Shown here: positions 37,301 to 50,671 of the stretch, in pieces
How positions within the stretch are numbered: the stretch's first letter is position 1
Layout: each line of letters opens with the position of its first letter
Origin: Hydractinia symbiolongicarpus
Lineage: Eukaryota; Cnidaria; Hydrozoa; Anthoathecata; Hydractiniidae
Direction of reading: 5' to 3'
Assembly: GCF_029227915.1 (NCBI RefSeq)
Contig: NC_079876.1
Coordinates: forward strand, 1,676,001-1,740,000
Length of the DNA: 64,000 nt
Made by a program: the position numbers and the translations under genes
The notes under the pieces: model-generated
Databases searched by the model: none
Told to the model about the DNA's origin: nothing
The model's input: only the letters and a program-made list of their open reading frames with translations

Positions 37301-38313
37301 GTTTTCATTTTTGATGAGACGCTGAATAAAAGAAGTTTAATCGCCGGCAAACGAAAACCCGCGATTTCCCGTAAATCCAGGGCTTGGCACGTATAGTCGA
37401 ATGTATACAAAGAAAGTACCCAGGGAGTAAACTCATTTTCCGAACGATTTTTTAAATTATTTTTTCACCAATAAAACGCATGAGACTTGTAGTTTTCAAA
37501 AATGTTTTCATTTTTGATGAGACGCTGAATAAAAGCAGTTTAATTGCCGGCAAACGAAAACCCGCGATTTCCCTAAATCCCGGACTCGGCCCGTATAGTC
37601 AAAAGTATACAAAGAAAGTACCCAGGGAGTAAACTCATTTCCCGAACGATTTTTTAAATTATTTTTTCACCACTAAAACGCATGAGACTTGTAGTTTTCA
37701 AAAATGTTTTCATTTGTGATGACACGCTGAATAAAAGAAGTTTAATCGCCGGCAAACGAAAACCCGCGATTTCCCGTAAATCCCAGCTTGGCCCGTATAG
37801 TCAAAAGTATACAAAGAAAGTACCCAGGGAGTAAACTCATTTCCCGAACGATTTTTTAAATTATTTTTTCACCACTAAAACGCATGAGACTTGTAGTTTT
37901 TAAAAATGTTTTCATTTTTGATGAGACGCTGAATAAAAGAAGTTTAATCGCCGGCAAACGCAAACCCGCGATTTCCCGTAAATCCCGGGCTTGGCCCGTA
38001 TAGTTAAAAGTATACAAAGAAAGTACCCAGGGAGTAAACTCATTTCCCGAACGATTTTTTAAATTATTTTTTCACCACTAAAACGCATGAGACTTGTAGT
38101 TTTCAAAAATGTTTTCATTTTTGATGAGACGCTTAATGAAAGAGGTTTAATCACCGGCAAACGAAATCCCGCGTTTTCCCGTAAATCCGGGGCTTGGCCC
38201 GTATAGTCGAATGTATACAAAGAAAGTACCGAGGAAGTAAACTCATTTCCCGAACGATTTTTTAAATTATTTTTCCACCACTAAAACGCATGAGACTTGT
38301 ACTTTTCAAAAAT
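37301..38313. repeat. 5-monomer higher-order repeat, copy 2 (1013 bp)
   Basis: J' 37301, K 37504, B 37706 (GTGATGACACG), Q 37908, O 38111 (ATCACCGG, with the ordinary CTTGGCCCG). The B variant GATGACACG is shared with the later copy at 39531 but not with 36693. Confidence 0.84.
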
Positions 38314-39125
38314 GTTTTCATTTTTGATGAGACGCTGAATAAAAGAAGTTTAATCGCCGGCAAACGAAAACCCGCGATTTCCCGTAAATCCCGGGCTTGG
38401 CACGTATAGTCGAATGTATACAAAGAAAGTACCCAGGGAGTAAACTCATTTTCCGAACGATTTTTTAAATTATTTTTTCACCAATAAAACGCATGAGACT
38501 TGTAGTTTTCAAAAATGTTTTCATTTTTGATGAGACGCTTAATGAAAGAGGTTTAATCGCCCGCAAACGAAATCCCGCGTTTTCCCGTAAATCCGGGGCT
38601 TGGCCCGTATAGTCGAATGTATACAAAGAAAGTACCGAGGGAGTAAACTCATTTCCCGAACGATTTTTAAAATTATTTTTTCACCACTAAAACGCATGAG
38701 ACTTGTAGTTTTTAAAAATGTTTTCATTTTTGATGAGACGCTGAATAAAAGAAGTTTAATCGCCGGCAAACGCAAACCCGCGATTTCCCGTAAATCCCGG
38801 GCTTGGCCCGTATAGTTAAAAGTATACAAAGAAAGTACCCAGGAAGTAAACTCATTTCCCGAACGATTTTTTAAATTATTTTTTCACCACTAAAACGCAT
38901 GAGACTTGTAGTTTTCAAAAATGTTTTCATTTTTGATGAGACGCTTAATGAAAGAGGTTTAATCGCCGGCAAACGAAATCCCGCGTTTTCCCGTAAATCC
39001 GGGGCTTGGTCCGTATTGTCGAATGTATACAAAGAAAGTACCGAGGGAGTAAACTCATTTCCCGAACGATTTTTTAAATTATTTTTTCACCACTAAAACG
39101 CATGAGACTTGTAGTTTTCAAAAAT
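38314..39125. repeat. Rearranged 4-monomer stretch within the 5-monomer repeat (812 bp)
   Basis: J-like 38314 (preceded by TGTACTTTTC), O-like 38517 (CGCCCGCAAACG), Q 38720 (TAGTTAAAAG, CCAGGAAGTAAAC), O 38923 (TTGGTCCGTATTG). K and B of the normal unit are replaced by one O monomer, so the spacing between TTGGTCC O monomers becomes 1825 bp (37098 to 38923). Confidence 0.78.
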
Positions 39126-39732
39126 GTTTTCATTTTTGATGAGACGCTGAATAAAAGAAGTTTAATCGCCGGCAAACGAAAACCCGCGATTTCCCGTAAA
39201 TCCAGGGCTTGGCACGTATAGTCGAATGTATACAAAGAAAGTACCCAGGGAGTAAACTCATTTTCCGAACGATTTTTTAAATTATTTTTTCACCAATAAA
39301 ACGCATGAGACTTGTAGTTTTCAAAAATGTTTTCATTTTTGATGAGACGCTGAATAAAAGCAGTTTAATTGCCGGCAAACGAAAACCCGCGATTTCCCTA
39401 AATCCCGGACTCGGCCCGTATAGTCAAAAGTATACAAAGAAAGTACCCAGGGAGTAAACTCATTTCCCGAACGATTTTTTAAATTATTTTTTCACCACTA
39501 AAACGCATGAGACTTGTAGTTTTCAAAAATGTTTTCATTTGTGATGACACGCTGAATAAAAGAAGTTTAATCGCCGGCAAACGAAAACCCGCGATTTCCC
39601 GTAAATCCCGGCTTGGCCCGTATAGTCAAAAGTATACAAAGAAAGTACCCAGGGAGTAAACTCATTTTCCGAACGATTTTTTAAATTATTTTTTCACCAC
39701 TAAAACGCATGAGACTTGTAGTTTTCAAAAAT
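39126..39732. repeat. 5-monomer higher-order repeat, copy 3, partial (three monomers)
   Basis: J' 39126 (AAATCCAGGGC), K 39329 (TTTAATTGCCGG) and B 39531 (GATGACACG) match 37301-37907. The last monomer has TCATTTTCCGAACG and is followed by an O-like monomer instead of Q. Confidence 0.8.
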
Positions 39733-42567
39733 GTTTTCATTTTTGATGAGACGCTTAATGAAAGAAGTTTAATCGCCGGCAAACGAAATCCCGCGTTTTC
39801 CCGTAAATCCGGGGCTTGGCCCGTATAGTCGAATGTATACAAAGAAAGTACCGAGTGAGTAAACTCATTTCCCGAACGATTTTTTAAATTTTTTTTTCAC
39901 CACTAATACGCATGAGACTTGTAGTTTTCAAAAATGTTTTCATTTTTGATGAGACGCTTAATGAAAGAGGTTTAATCGCCGGAAAACGAAAACCCGCGAT
40001 TTCCCGTAAATCCCGGCTTGGCCCGTATAGTCAAAAGTATACAAAGAAAGTACCTAGGGAGTAAACTCATTTCCCGAACGATTTTTTAAATTATTTTTTC
40101 ACCACTAAAACGCATGAGACTTGTAGTTTTCAAAAATGTTTTCATTTTTGATGAGACGCTGAATAAAAGAAGTTTAATCGCCGGCAAACGAAAACCCGCG
40201 ATTTCCCGTAAATCCCGGGCTTGGCACGTATAGTCGAATGTATACAAAGAAAGTACCCAGGGAGTAAACTCATTTTCTGAACGATTTTTTAAATTATTTT
40301 TTCACCACTAAAACGCATGAGACTTGTAGTTTTCAAAAATGTTTTCATTTTTGATGAGACGCTGAATAAAAGAGGTTTAATCGAAGCAAACGAAAACCTG
40401 CGATTTCCCTAAATCCCGGACTCGGCCCGTATAGTCGAATGTATACAAAGAAAGTACCCTGTGAGTAAACTCATTTCCAGAACGATTTTTTAAATTATTT
40501 TTTCACCACTAAAACGCATAAGACTTGTAGTTTTCCAAAATGTTTTCATTTTTGATGAGGCGCTTAATGAAAGAGGTTTAATCGCCGGAAAACGAAAACC
40601 CGCGATTTCCCGTAAATCCCGGGCTTGGCCCGTATAGTCGAATGTATACAAAGAAAGTACCCTGTGAGTAAACTCATTTCCAGAACAATTTTTTAAATTA
40701 TTTTTTCACCACTAAAACGCATGAGACTTGTAGTTTTCAAAAATGTTTTCATTTTTGATGAGACGCTGAATAAAAGCAGTTTAATCGCCGGCAAACGAAA
40801 ACCTGCGATTTCCCTAAATCCCGAACTCGGCCCGTATAGTCAAAAGTATACAAAGAAAGTACCCAGGGAGTAATTTCATTTCCAGAACGATTTTTTAAAT
40901 TATTTTTTCACCACTAAAACGCATGAGACTTGTAGTTTTTAAAAATGTTTTCATTTTTGATGAGACGCTCAATAAAAGAAGTTTAATCGCCGACAAACGA
41001 AAACCCGCGATTTCCCGTAAATCCCGGGCTTAACCCGTATACTCAAAAGTATACAAAAAAAGTACTCAGGTAGTAAACTCATTTCCCGAACGATTTTTTA
41101 AATTATTTTTTCACCACTAAAACGCATGAGACTTGTAGTTTTCAAAAATGTTTTCATTTGTGATGAGACGCTGAATAAAAGAAGTTTAATCGCCGGCAAA
41201 CGAAAACCCGCGATTCCCCGTAAATCCCGACTTGGCCCGTATAGTCAAAAGTATACAAAGAAAGTACCCAGGGAGTAAACTCATTTCCCGAACGATTTTT
41301 TAAATTATTTTTTCACCACTAAAACGCATGAGACTTGTAGTTTTCAAAAATGTTTTCATTTTTGATGAGACGCTGAATAAAAGAAGTTTAATCGCCGGCA
41401 AACGAAAACCCGCGATTCCCCGTAAATCCCGACTTGGCCCGTATAGTCAAAAGTATACAAAGAAAGTACCCAGGGAGTAAATTCATTTCCCGAACGATTT
41501 TTTTAAATAATTTTTTCACCACTAAAACGCATGAGACTTGTAGTTTTCAAAAATGTTTTCATTTTTGATGAGACGCTGAATAAAAGAAGTTTAATCGCCG
41601 GCAAACGAAAACCCGCGATTTCCCGTAAATCCGGGGCTTGGCCCGTATAGTCGAATGTATACAAAGAAAGTACCCAGGAAGTAAACTCATTTCCCGAACG
41701 ATTTTTTAAATTTTTTTTTCACCACTAATACGCATGAGACTTGCAGTTTTCAAAAATGTCTTCATTTTTGATGAGACGCTTAATGAAAGAGGTTTAATCG
41801 CCGGAAAACGAAAACCCGCGATTTCCCGTAAATCCCGGGCTTGGCCCGTATAGTCGAATGTATACAAAGAAAGTACCCTGTGAGTAAACTCATTTCCAGA
41901 ACGATTTTTTAAATTATTTTTTCACCACTAAAACGCATGAGACTTGTAGTTTTCAAAAATGTTTTCATTTTTGATGAGACGCTGAATAAAAGCAGTTTAA
42001 TCGCCGGCAAACGAAAACCTGCGATTTCCCTAAATCCCGGACTCCGCACGTATAGTCAAAAGTATACAAAGAAAGTACCCAGGAAGTAAACGTATTTCCA
42101 GAACGATTTTTTAAATTATTTTTTCACCACTAAAACGCATAAGACTTGTAGTTTTTAAAAATGTTTTCATTTTTGATGAGACGTTGAATAAAAGCAGTTT
42201 AATCGCCGGCAAACGAAAACCTGCGATTTCCCTAAATCCCGGACTCGGCCGGTATAGTCAAAAGTATACAAAGAAAGTACCCAGGGAGTAAACTCATTTC
42301 CAGAACGATTTTTTAAATTATTTTTTCACCACTAAAACGCATGAGACTTGAAGTTTTTAAAAATGTTTTCATTTTTGATGAGACGTTGAATAAAAGAAGT
42401 TTAATCGCCGGCAAACGCAAACCCGCGATTTCCCGTAAATCCCGGGCTTGGCCCGTATAGTCAAAAGTATACAAAGAAAGTACCCAGGGAGTAAACTCAT
42501 TTCCCGAACGATTTTTTAAATTATTTTTTCACCACTAAAACGCATGAGACTTGTAGTTTTCAAAAAT
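39733..42567. repeat. Mosaic of 14 monomers without a clear higher-order period
   Basis: Starts: O-like 39733, A/B hybrid 39935 (GTACCTAGGG), J 40139, K/A hybrid 40341 (TCGAAGCAAACG, which has lost GCCGG), A 40543 (GATGAGGCGC), K 40746, L 40948 (CTTAACCCGTATACTC, ACTCAGGTAG), B 41150, B 41352 (both CCCGACTTGG), S-like 41555, A 41758 (GTCTTCAT), K 41960 (CTCCGCACG), K 42162 (GCCGGTATAG), Q 42365. There are many private substitutions and no near-identical neighbours. It looks like an older, less homogenised interval between two active domains. Confidence 0.72.
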
Positions 42568-43783
42568 GTTTTCATTTTTGATGAGACGCCTAATGAAAGA
42601 GGTTTAATCGCCGGCAAACGAAATCCCGCGTTTTCTCGTAAATCCGGGGCTTGGCCCGTATAGTCGAATGTATACAAAGAAAGTACCGAGTGAGTAAACT
42701 CATTTCCCGAACGATTTTTTAAATTTTTTTTTCACCACTAATACGCATGAGACTTGTAGTTTTCAAAAATGTTTTCATTTTTGATGAGACGCTTAATGAA
42801 AGAGGTTTAATCGCCGGAAAACGAAAACCCGCGATTTCCCGTAAATCCCGGGCTTGGCCCGTATAGTCGAATGTATACAAAGAAAGTACCCTGTGAGTAA
42901 ACTTATTTCCAGAACGATTTTTTAAATTATTTTTTCACCACTAAAACGCATAAGACTTGTAGTTTTTAAAAATGTTTTCATTTTTGATGAGACGCTGAAT
43001 AAAAGAAGTTTAATCGCCGGCAAACGAAAACCCGCGATTTCCCGTAAATCCCGGCTTGGCCCGTATAGTCAAAAGTATACAAAGAAAGTACCCAGGGAGT
43101 AAACTCATTTCCAGAACGATTTTTTAAATTATTTTTTCACCACTAAAACGCATAAGAGTTGTAGTTTTTAAAAATGTTTTCATTTTTGATGAGACGCTCA
43201 ATAAAAGAAGTTTATTCGCCGACAAACGAAAACCCGCGATTTCCCATAAATCCCGGGCTTGGCCCGTATAGTCAAAAGTATACAAAGAAAGTACCCAGGG
43301 AGTAAACTCATTTCCCGAACGATTTTTTATATTATTTTTTTACCACTAAACGCATGAGCCTTGTAGTTTTCAAAAATATTTTCATATTTGATGGGACGCT
43401 GAATAAAAGAAATTTAATCGCCGGCAAACGAAAATCCGCGATTTCCCGTAAATCCCGAACTCGGTCCGTATAGTCAAAAGTATACAAAGAAAGTACCCAG
43501 GGAGTAATCACATTTCCCGAACGATTTTTTAAATTATTTTTTCACCACTAAAACGCATGAGACTTGTAGTTTTCAAAAATGTTTTCATTTTTGATGAGAC
43601 GCTGAATAAAAGAAGTTTAATCGCCGGCAAACGCAAACCCGCGATTTCCCGTAAATCCCGGGCTTGGCCCGTATAGTCAAAAGTATACAAAGAAAGTACC
43701 CAGGGAGTAAACTCATTTCCCGAACGATTTTTTAAATTATTTTTTCACCACTAAAACGCATGAGACTTGTAGTTTTCAAAAAT
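42568..43783. repeat. 6-monomer higher-order repeat with first L'-X pair (1216 bp)
   Basis: O'' 42568 (GACGCCTAATG, TTTTCTCG), A 42771, B 42974, L' 43176 (preceded by CATAAGAGTTG; TTTATTCGCC, CCCATAAATCC), X near 43378 (ATATTTTCATATTTG, GATGGGACG, AAATTTAATCG, CCCGAACTCGGTCC, GTAATCACATTTCC), Q 43581. This is the first of eight L'-X pairs. Confidence 0.85.
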
Positions 43784-44391
43784 GTTTTCATTTTTGATGA
43801 GACGCCTAATGAAAGAGGTTTAATCGCCGGCAAACGAAATCCCGCGTTTTCTCGTAAATCCGGGGCTTGACCCGTATAGTCGAATGTATACAAAGAAAGT
43901 ACCGAGTGAGTAAACTCATTTCCCGAACGATTTTTTAAATTTTTTTTTCACCACTAATACGCATGAGACTTGTAGTTTTCAAAAATGTTTTCATTTTTGA
44001 TGAGACGCTTAATGAAAGAGGTTTAATCGCCGGAAAACGAAAACCCGCGATTTCCCGTAAATCCCGGGCTTGGCCCGTATAGTCGAATGTATACAAAGAA
44101 AGTACCCTGTGAGTAAACTTATTTCCAGAACGATTTTTTAAATTATTTTTTCACCACTAAAACGCATAAGACTTGTAGTTTTTAAAAATGTTTTCATTTT
44201 TGATGAGACGCTGAATAAAAGAAGTTTAATCGCCGGCAAACGAAAACCCGCGATTTCCCGTAAATCCCGGCTTGGCCCGTATAGTCAAAAGTATACAAAG
44301 AAAGTACCCAGGGAGTAAACTCATTTCCAGAACGATTTTTTAAATTATTTTTTCACCACTAAAACGCATAAGAGTTGTAGTTTTTAAAAAT
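43784..44391. repeat. 6-monomer higher-order repeat, copy 2, first three monomers
   Basis: O'' 43784 (GACGCCTAATG; one private change, CTTGACCCG), A 43987 and B 44190 repeat 42568-43175. The following L'-X pair at 44392 is also shared, but there Q is replaced by Y1 and the unit becomes a 7-monomer repeat. Confidence 0.82.
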
Positions 44392-45808
44392 GTTTTCATT
44401 TTTGATGAGACGCTCAATAAAAGAAGTTTATTCGCCGACAAACGAAAACCCGCGATTTCCCATAAATCCCGGGCTTGGCCCGTATAGTCAAAAGTATACA
44501 AAGAAAGTACCCAGGGAGTAAACTCATTTCCCGAACGATTTTTTATATTATTTTTTTACCACTAAACGCATGAGCCTTGTAGTTTTCAAAAATATTTTCA
44601 TATTTGATGGGACGCTGAATAAAAGAAATTTAATCGCCGGCAAACGAAAATCCGCGATTTCCCGTAAATCCCGAACTCGGTCCGTATAGTCAAAAGTATA
44701 CAAAGAAAGTACCCAGGGAGTAATCACATTTCCCGAACGATTTTTTAAATTATTTTTTCACCACTAAAACGCATGAGACTTGTAGTTTTCAAAAATGTTT
44801 TCATTTTTGATGAGACGCTGAATAAAAGAAGTTTAATCGCCGGCAAACGAAAACCCGCGATTTCCCGTAAATCCCGACTTGGCCCGTATAGTCAAAAGTA
44901 TACAAAGAAAGTACCCAGGGAGTAAACTCAATTCCCGCACGATTTTTTAAATTATTTTTTCACCACTAAAACGCATGAGACTTGTAGTTTTCAAAAATGT
45001 TTTTATTTTTGATGAGACGCTGAATAAAAGAAGTTTAATCGGCGGTAAACGAAAACCCGTGATTTCCCGTAAATCCCGACTTGGCCCGTATAGTCAAAAG
45101 TATACAAAGAAAGTACCCAGGGAGTAAACTCAATTCCCGCACGATTTTTTAAATTATTTTTTCACCACTAAAACGCATGAGACTTGTAGTTTTCAAAAAT
45201 GTTTTCGTTTTTGATGAGACGCTGAATAAAAGAAGTTTAATCGCCGGCAAACGAAAACCCGCGATTTCCCGTAAATCCGGGGCTTGGCCCGTATAGTCGA
45301 ATGTATACAAAGAAAGTACCCAGGGAGTAAACTCATTTCCCGAACGATTTTTTAAATTTTTTTTTCACCACTAATACGCATGAGACTTTTAGTTTTCAAA
45401 AATATCTTCATTTTTGATGAGACGCTGAATGAAAGAGGTTTAATCGCCGGAAAACGAAAACCCGCGATTTCCCGTAAATCCCGGGCTTGGCCCGTATAGT
45501 CGAATGTATACAAAGAAAGTACCCTGTGAGTAAACTCATTTCCAGAACGATTTTTTAAATTATTTTTTCACCACTAAAACGCATAAGACTTGTAGTTTTT
45601 AAAAATGTTTTCATTTTTGATGAGACGCTGAATAAAAGAAGTTTAATCGCCGGCAAACGAAAACCCGCGATTTCCCGTAAATCCCGGCTTGGCCCGTATA
45701 GTCAAAAGTATACAAAGAAAGTACCCAGGGAGTAAACTCATTTCCAGAACGATTTTTTAAATTATTTTTTCACCACTAAAACGCATAAGAGTTGTAGTTT
45801 TTAAAAAT
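44392..45808. repeat. 7-monomer higher-order repeat, copy 1 (1417 bp)
   Basis: L' 44392, X near 44594, Y1 44797 (CCCGACTTGG, CAATTCCCGCACG), Y2 44999 (GTTTTTATTTTTG, CGGCGGTAAACG, CCCGTGATTT), Y3 45201 (ATCCGGGG; one private change, GTTTTCGTTT), Y4 near 45404 (ATATCTTCAT, CTGAATGAAAG), B 45607. The ACTTTTAGTTTTC before Y4 is also diagnostic. Confidence 0.87.
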
Positions 45809-47225
45809 GTTTTCATTTTTGATGAGACGCTCAATAAAAGAAGTTTATTCGCCGACAAACGAAAACCCGCGATTTCCCATAAATCCCGGGCTTGGCCCGT
45901 ATAGTCAAAAGTATACAAAGAAAGTACCCAGGGAGTAAACTCATTTCCCGAACGATTTTTTATATTATTTTTTTACCACTAAACGCATGAGCCTTGTAGT
46001 TTTCAAAAATATTTTCATATTTGATGGGACGCTGAATAAAAGAAATTTAATCGCCGGCAAACGAAAATCCGCGATTTCCCGTAAATCCCGAACTCGGTCC
46101 GTATAGTCAAAAGTATACAAAGAAAGTACCCAGGGAGTAATCACATTTCCCGAACGATTTTTTAAATTATTTTTTCACCACTAAAACGCATGAGACTTGT
46201 AGTTTTCAAAAATGTTTTCATTTTTGATGAGACGCTGAATAAAAGAAGTTTAATCGCCGGCAAACGAAAACCCGCGATTTCCCGTAAATCCCGACTTGGC
46301 CCGTATAGTCAAAAGTATACAAAGAAAGTACCCAGGGAGTAAACTCAATTCCCGCACGATTTTTTAAATTATTTTTTCACCACTAAAACGCATGAGACTT
46401 GTAGTTTTCAAAAATGTTTTTATTTTTGATGAGACGCTGAATAAAAGAAGTTTAATCGGCGGCAAACGAAAACCCGTGATTTCCCGTAAATCCCGACTTG
46501 GCCCGTATAGTCAAAAGTATACAAAGAAAGTACCCAGGGAGTAAACTCAATTCCCGCACGATTTTTTAAATTATTTTTTCACCACTAAAACGCATGAGAC
46601 TTGTAGTTTTCAAAAATGTTTTCATTTTTGATGAGACGCTGAATAAAAGAAGTTTAATCGCCGGCAAACGAAAACCCGCGATTTCCCGTAAATCCGGGGC
46701 TTGGCCCGTATAGTCGAATGTATACAAAGAAAGTACCCAGGGAGTAAACTCATTTCCCGAACGATTTTTTAAATTTTTTTTTCACCACTAATACGCATGA
46801 GACTTTTAGTTTTCAAAAATATCTTCATTTTTGATGAGACGCTGAATGAAAGAGGTTTAATCGCCGGAAAACGAAAACCCGCGATTTCCCGTAAATCCCG
46901 GGCTTGGCCCGTATAGTCGAATGTATACAAAGAAAGTACCCTGTGAGTAAACTCATTTCCAGAACGATTTTTTAAATTATTTTTTCACCACTAAAACGCA
47001 TAAGACTTGTAGTTTTTAAAAATGTTTTCATTTTTGATGAGACGCTGAATAAAAGAAGTTTAATCGCCGGCAAACGAAAACCCGCGATTTCCCGTAAATC
47101 CCGGCTTGGCCCGTATAGTCAAAAGTATACAAAGAAAGTACCCAGGGAGTAAACTCATTTCCAGAACGATTTTTTAAATTATTTTTTCACCACTAAAACG
47201 CATAAGAGTTGTAGTTTTTAAAAAT
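45809..47225. repeat. 7-monomer higher-order repeat, copy 2 (1417 bp)
   Basis: L', X, Y1, Y2, Y3, Y4, B repeat with the same spacing. By eye, differences from copy 1 are single bases only, for example CGGCGGCAAACG against CGGCGGTAAACG in Y2. The unit is therefore young. Confidence 0.87.
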
Positions 47226-50200
47226 GTTTTCATTTTTGATGAGACGCTCAATAAAAGAAGTTTATTCGCCGACAAACGAAAACCCGCGATTTCCCATAAA
47301 TCCCGGGCTTGGCCCGTATAGTCAAAAGTATACAAAGAAAGTACCCAGGGAGTAAACTCATTTCCCGAACGATTTTTTATATTATTTTTTTACCACTAAA
47401 CGCATGAGCCTTGTAGTTTTCAAAAATATTTTCATATTTGATGGGACGCTGAATAAAAGAAATTTAATCGCCGGCAAACGAAAATCCGCGATTTCCCGTA
47501 AATCCCGAACTCGGTCCGTATAGTCAAAAGTATACAAAGAAAGTACCCAGGGAGTAATCACATTTCCCGAACGATTTTTTAAATTATTTTTTCACCACTA
47601 AAACGCATGAGACTTGTAGTTTTCAAAAATGTTTTCATTTTTGATGAGACGCTGAATAAAAGAAGTTTAATCGCCGGCAAACGAAAACCCGCGATTTCCC
47701 GTAAATCCCGACTTGGCCCGTATAGTCAAAAGTATACAAAGAAAGTACCCAGGGAGTAAACTCAATTCCCGCACGATTTTTTAAATTATTTTTTCACCAC
47801 TAAAACGCATGAGACTTGTAGTTTTCAAAAATGTTTTTATTTTTGATGAGACACTGAATAAAAGAAGTTTAATCGGCGGCAAACGAAAACCCGTGATTTC
47901 CCGTAAATCCCGACTTGGCCCGTATAGTCAAAAGTATACAAAGAAAGTACCCAGGGAGTAAACTCAATTCCCGCACGATTTTTTAAATTATTTTTTCACC
48001 ACTAAAACGCATGAGACTTGTAGTTTTCAAAAATGTTTTCATTTTTGATGAGACGCTGAATAAAAGAAGTTTAATCACCGGCAAACGAAAACCCGCGATT
48101 TCCCGTAAATCCGGGGCTTGGCCCGTATAGTCGAATGTATACAAAGAAAGTACCCAGGGAGTAAACTCATTTCCCGAACGATTTTTTAAATTTTTTTTTC
48201 ACCACTAATACGCATGAGACTTTTAGTTTTCAAAAATATCTTCATTTTTGATGAGACGCTGAATGAAAGAGGTTTAATCGCCGGAAAACGAAAACCCGCG
48301 ATTTCCCGTAAATCCCGGGCTTGGCCCGTATAGTCGAATGTATACAAAGAAAGTACCCTGTGAGTAAACTCATTTCCAGAACGATTTTTTAAATTATTTT
48401 TTCACCACTAAAACGCATAAGACTTGTAGTTTTTAAAAATGTTTTCATTTTTGATGAGACGCTGAATAAAAGAAGTTTAATCGCCGGCAAACGAAAACCC
48501 GCGATTTCCCGTAAATCCCGGGCTTGGCCCGTATAGTTAAAAGTATACAAAGAAAGTACCCAGGGAGTAAACTCATTTCCCGAACGATTTTTTAAATTAT
48601 TTTTTCACCACTAAAACGCATGAGACTTGTAGTTTTTAAAAATGTTTTCATTTTTGATGAGACGCTGAATAAAAGCAGTTTAATCGCCGGCAAACGAAAA
48701 CCTGCGATTTCCCTAAATCCCGGACTCGGCACGTATAGTCAAAAATATACAAAGAAAGTACCCAGGGAGTAAACTCATTTCCAGAACGATTTTTTAAATT
48801 ATTTTTTCACCACTAAAACGCATAAGACTTGTAGTTTTTAAAAATGTTTTCATTTTTGATGAGACGCTGAATAAAAGAAGTTTAATCGCCGGCAAACGAA
48901 AACCCGCGATTTCCCGTAAATCCCGGGCTTGGCCCGTATAGTCAAAAGTATACAAAGAAAGTACCCAGGGAGTAAACTCATTTCCCGAACGATTTTTTAA
49001 ATTATTTTTTCACCACTAAAACGCATGAGACTTGGAGTTTTCAAAAATGTTTTCATTTTTGATGAGACGCTGAATAAAAGAAGTTTAATCGCCGGCAAAC
49101 GAAAACCCGCGATTTCCCGTAAATCCCGGGCTTGGCCCGTATAGTTAAAAGTATACAAAGAAAGTACCCAGGGAGTAAACTCATTTCCCGAACGATTTTT
49201 TAAATTACTTTTTCACCACTAATACGCATGAGACTTGTAGTTTTCAAAAATGTTTTTATTTTTGATGAGACGCTTAATGAAAGAGGTTTAATCGCCGGAA
49301 AACGAAAACCCGCGATTTCCCGTAAATCCCGGGCTTGGCCCGTATAGTCGAATGTATACAAAGAAAGTACCCTGTGAGTAAACTCATTTCCAGAACGATT
49401 TTTTAAATTATTTTTTCACCACTAAAACGCATAAAACTTGTAGTTTTTAAAAATGTTTTCATTTTTGATGAGACGCTGAATAAAAGAAGTTTAATCGCCG
49501 GCAAACGAAAACCCGCGATTTCCCGTAAATCCCGGGCGTGGCACGTATAGTCGAATGTATACAAAGAAAGTACCCAGGGAGTAAACTCATTTCCCGAACG
49601 ATTTTTTAAATTATTTTTTCACCACTAAAACGCATAAGACTTGTAGTTTTTAAAAATGTTTTCATTTTTGATGAGACGCTGAATAAAAGAAGTTTAATCG
49701 CCGGCAAACGAAAACCCGCGATTTCCCGTAAATCCCGGGCTTGGCCCGTATAGTCAAAAGTATACAAAGAAAGTACCCAGGGAGTAAACTCATTTCCCGA
49801 ACGATTTTTTAAATTATTTTTTCACCACTAAAACGCATGAGACTTGGAGTTTTCAAAAATGTTTTCATTTTTGATGAGACGCTGAATAAAAGAAGTTTAA
49901 TCGCCGGCAAACGAAAACCCGCGATTTCCCGTAAATCCGGGGCTTGGCCCGTATAGTCGAATGTATACAAAGAAAGTACCCAGGGAGTAAACTCATTTCC
50001 CGAACGATTTTTTAAATTATTTTTTCACCACTAAAACGCATGAGACTTGTAGTTTTCAAAAATGTTTTCATTTTTGATGAGACGCTGAATAAAAGAAGTT
50101 TAATCGCCGGCAAACGAAAACCCGCGATTTCCCGTAAATCCCGGGCGTGGCACGTATAGTCGAATGTATACAAAGAAAGTACCCAGGGAGTAAACTCATT

Positions 50201-50671
50201 TCCCGAACGATTTTTTATATTATTTTTTCACCACTAAAACGCATAAGACTTGTAGTTTTTAAAAATGTTTTCATTTTTGATGAGACGCTGAATAAAAGAA
50301 GTTTAATCGCCTGCAAACGAAAACCCGCGATTTCCCGTAAATCCCGGGCTTGGCCCGTATAGTCAAAAGTATACAAAGAAAGTACCCAGGGAGTAAACTC
50401 ATTTCCCGAACGATTTTTTAAATTATTTTTTCACCACTAAAACGCATGAGACTTGGAGTTTTCAAAAATGTTTTCATTTTTGATGAGACGCTGAATAAAA
50501 GAAGTTTAATCGCCGGCAAACGAAAACCCGCGATTTCCCGTAAATCCCGGCTTGGCCCGTATAGTCAAAAGTATACAAAGAAAGTACCCAGGGAGTAAAC
50601 TCATTTCCAGAACGATTTTTTAAATTATTTTTTCACCACTAAAACGCATAAGAGTTGTAGTTTTTAAAAAT
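47226..50671. repeat. 17-monomer higher-order repeat, reference copy (3446 bp)
   Basis: L' 47226, X, Y1-Y4, then Z1 48441 (TAGTTAAAAG), Z2 (AAAAGCAG, CTCGGCACG, CAAAAATATAC), Z3, Z4 (preceded by ACTTGGAGTTTTC), Z5 (GTTTTTATTTTTG, A-type body, tail CATAAAAC), Z6 (GGGCGTGGCACG), Z7, Z8 (TTGGAG, ATCCGGGG), Z9 (GGGCGTGGCACG, TTTTTTATATT), Z10 (CGCCTGCAAACG), Z11 (TTGGAG, CCAGAACG). The 7-monomer unit supplies the first six monomers and a new 11-monomer block is attached. Private changes include GACACTGAAT near 47851 and TCACCGG near 48075. Confidence 0.88.

Noticed and set aside
43321-43345. Yeast-type origin consensus in the TTTTATATTAT tract of X monomers
   Set aside because: It matches the 11 bp consensus only approximately, and such matches are expected by chance in AT-rich tracts. 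There is no evidence that the host uses that motif.
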